This document shows, in pieces, positions 63,139 through 64,000 of a stretch of DNA of 64,000 nucleotides. The DNA is from Pseudomonas capeferrum. Lineage in GTDB: Bacteria > Pseudomonadota > Gammaproteobacteria > Pseudomonadales > Pseudomonadaceae. The DNA lies in contig NZ_JMIT01000001.1 of assembly GCF_000731675.1 (NCBI RefSeq), positions 560,712-624,711 on the forward strand, in the 5' to 3' direction. The notes under the pieces were generated by a model, which was given only the letters and a program-made list of their open reading frames with translations, searched no databases and was not told where the DNA came from. Every line of letters begins with the position of its first letter. Position 1 is the first letter of the stretch. A program made the position numbers and the translations under genes.

Positions 63139-64000
63139 ATGAACACTGAGCAGAACATCGGCTTGGGGGTGTTCGACACCCCTGCACGCCTGCAACAACG
63201 CACCCGCACGCGCTTCATGATCCTGGCGCTGATATCTGGCGGCACCATGATCAACTACCTCGACCGCAGCGTGATGGGCATTGCGGCGCCCAGTATCAGT
63301 GCCGACCTGGGCCTGAATGCGGCGATGATGGGGGTGATTTTTTCGGCGTTTTCCTGGACCTACGCGGCGGCGCAGATCCCGGGCGGGATCCTCATCGACC
63401 GGCTGGGTACCAAGTTTACCTACTGGCTGGCCTTGACGCTGTGGTCGCTGTTCACCGGCTTGCAGGGGTTGGCCCAGGGCTTTCTGTCGCTGTTGGGCAT
63501 GCGTTTTCTGGTGGGGGTGACCGAAGCACCGTGCTTCCCCACCAACAGCCGCGTGGTGGCGACCTGGTTCCCGCAGAGTGAACGGGCCAGGGCGACCGGT
63601 ATCTACACCTTCGCCGAGTACACCGGGCTGGCCTTTTTAACGCCGCTGCTGTTCTGGGTGCTGCATGCCTACGGCTGGCGTTTTCTGCTGATGGCGGTCG
63701 GGCTGATGGGCATCCTGTATGGCCTGGTCTGGTGGCGCAAATACCATGAACCGCACCAGTCCACCACGGCTAATCAGGCCGAACTCGACTACATCGCCGC
63801 CGGCGGCGGCGTGGTCGACGGTGGCCAGAAAGCCACGGTGTTCCGCTGGTCGCAGATCCCGGCGTTGCTCAAGCACCGCAACATGCTGGGTATCTGCCTG
63901 GGGCAGTTTGCCTGCAACTCGACCAACGTGTTCTTCCTGACCTGGTTTCCGACGTACCTGGTGACCGAGCGGCACATGCCGTGGCTGAAGGTCGGCTGGG
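63139..64000 (+). CDS. MFS transporter, anion:cation symporter family, 3' end cut by the window
   Basis: 287 residues visible, open to the window end. The first half shows the ACS signature: ALISGGTMINYLDRSVMGIAAP (near 30), TYAAAQIPGGILIDRLGTKF and RFLVGVTEAPCFPTNSRVVATWFP. The subgroup imports sugar acids, aldarates or aromatic acids. Following an amidohydrolase under a LysR regulator, it likely brings in that enzyme's precursor. AAGAGAG precedes the ATG. Confidence 0.88.
   Translation, partial: MNTEQNIGLGVFDTPARLQQRTRTRFMILALISGGTMINYLDRSVMGIAAPSISADLGLNAAMMGVIFSAFSWTYAAAQIPGGILIDRLGTKFTYWLALTLWSLFTGLQGLAQGFLSLLGMRFLVGVTEAPCFPTNSRVVATWFPQSERARATGIYTFAEYTGLAFLTPLLFWVLHAYGWRFLLMAVGLMGILYGLVWWRKYHEPHQSTTANQAELDYIAAGGGVVDGGQKATVFRWSQIPALLKHRNMLGICLGQFACNSTNVFFLTWFPTYLVTERHMPWLKVGW

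Noticed and set aside
1..64000. tRNA, rRNA, riboswitch, prophage, toxin-antitoxin and defence genes
   Set aside because: I looked for anticodon-arm/CCA patterns, integrase or transposase motifs, and nuclease/helicase pairs. None were convincing; a covariance-model scan would be needed to exclude small RNAs.

Overview
The window is a GC-rich (about 63-66% by eye) chromosomal stretch from a fluorescent Pseudomonas, most likely of the P. putida group. The evidence is the gene repertoire, the strong G/C bias at third codon positions, REP-like palindromes with the cores GCGGGCTTGCCCCGC and CGAGCGCCGCCCGCGCGGCGCTCG, and a gene order I recall from P. putida KT2440 around PP_3577-PP_3638 (from memory, not checked). 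Both ends are cut inside genes. I saw no tRNA, rRNA, CRISPR array, insertion sequence, prophage or integron.

Layout. (1) 1-3.6 kb: end of an acyl-CoA-dehydrogenase-like flavoprotein joined by overlapping codons to a Tat-exported nitrate/sulfonate-type ABC importer. (2) 3.6-12.5 kb: housekeeping and transport genes: GNAT acetyltransferase, type-2 argC with a divergent LysR regulator, an SH3/coiled-coil membrane protein, a periplasmic beta-propeller, a VOC protein, a BCCT betaine-type carrier, a DUF1289 protein and a LysE exporter. (3) 12.6-19.2 kb: a periplasmic binding protein and a five-gene minus-strand operon for a three-subunit periplasmic molybdenum hydroxylase (2Fe-2S, Mo subunit, triheme cytochrome) with its maturation factors XdhC and a MocA-like cytidylyltransferase. 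(4) 19.4-29.2 kb: an OsmC-YcaO fusion, a small lipoprotein, a DUF2231/PQQ-sugar-dehydrogenase pair, a secreted duplicated-domain protein, a HEAT/AlkD-type repeat protein, a YdcZ transporter and LysR regulator, and small membrane or secreted proteins.

(5) 28.4-35 kb: a complete galactarate/glucarate pathway. A FadR-type regulator faces an operon of kdgD, a GudP-type carrier, garD and ketoglutarate-semialdehyde dehydrogenase. Together these take the aldaric acid to 2-oxoglutarate. (6) 35.3-45.9 kb: a D-lysine / cyclic amino acid cluster: gamma-glutamyl hydrolase family protein, a complete polar amino acid ABC importer interleaved with an AmaD-type FAD oxidase, an RpiR regulator, and the divergent dpkA-aminotransferase-HAAAP permease genes. 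(7) 46-55.8 kb: thiol peroxidase tpx, then the muxABC-opmB (mdtABC) RND efflux operon with two different RND pumps. (8) 56-64 kb: an MHYT-GGDEF-EAL signalling protein, DUF1652 and DUF1345 proteins, phosphoglucomutase, and a LysR/amidohydrolase/MFS catabolic unit cut by the window end.

Most of this is recognisable core or accessory Pseudomonas content. The less explained parts are the repeat structures (67-bp inverted pair at 6.4-6.6 kb; three ~46-bp tandem units inside long inverted arms at 40.0-40.2 kb; inverted repeat between muxB and muxC), candidate operators in the regulator-bearing intergenic regions, and the OsmC-YcaO fusion. I found no clearly undescribed defence or mobile system.
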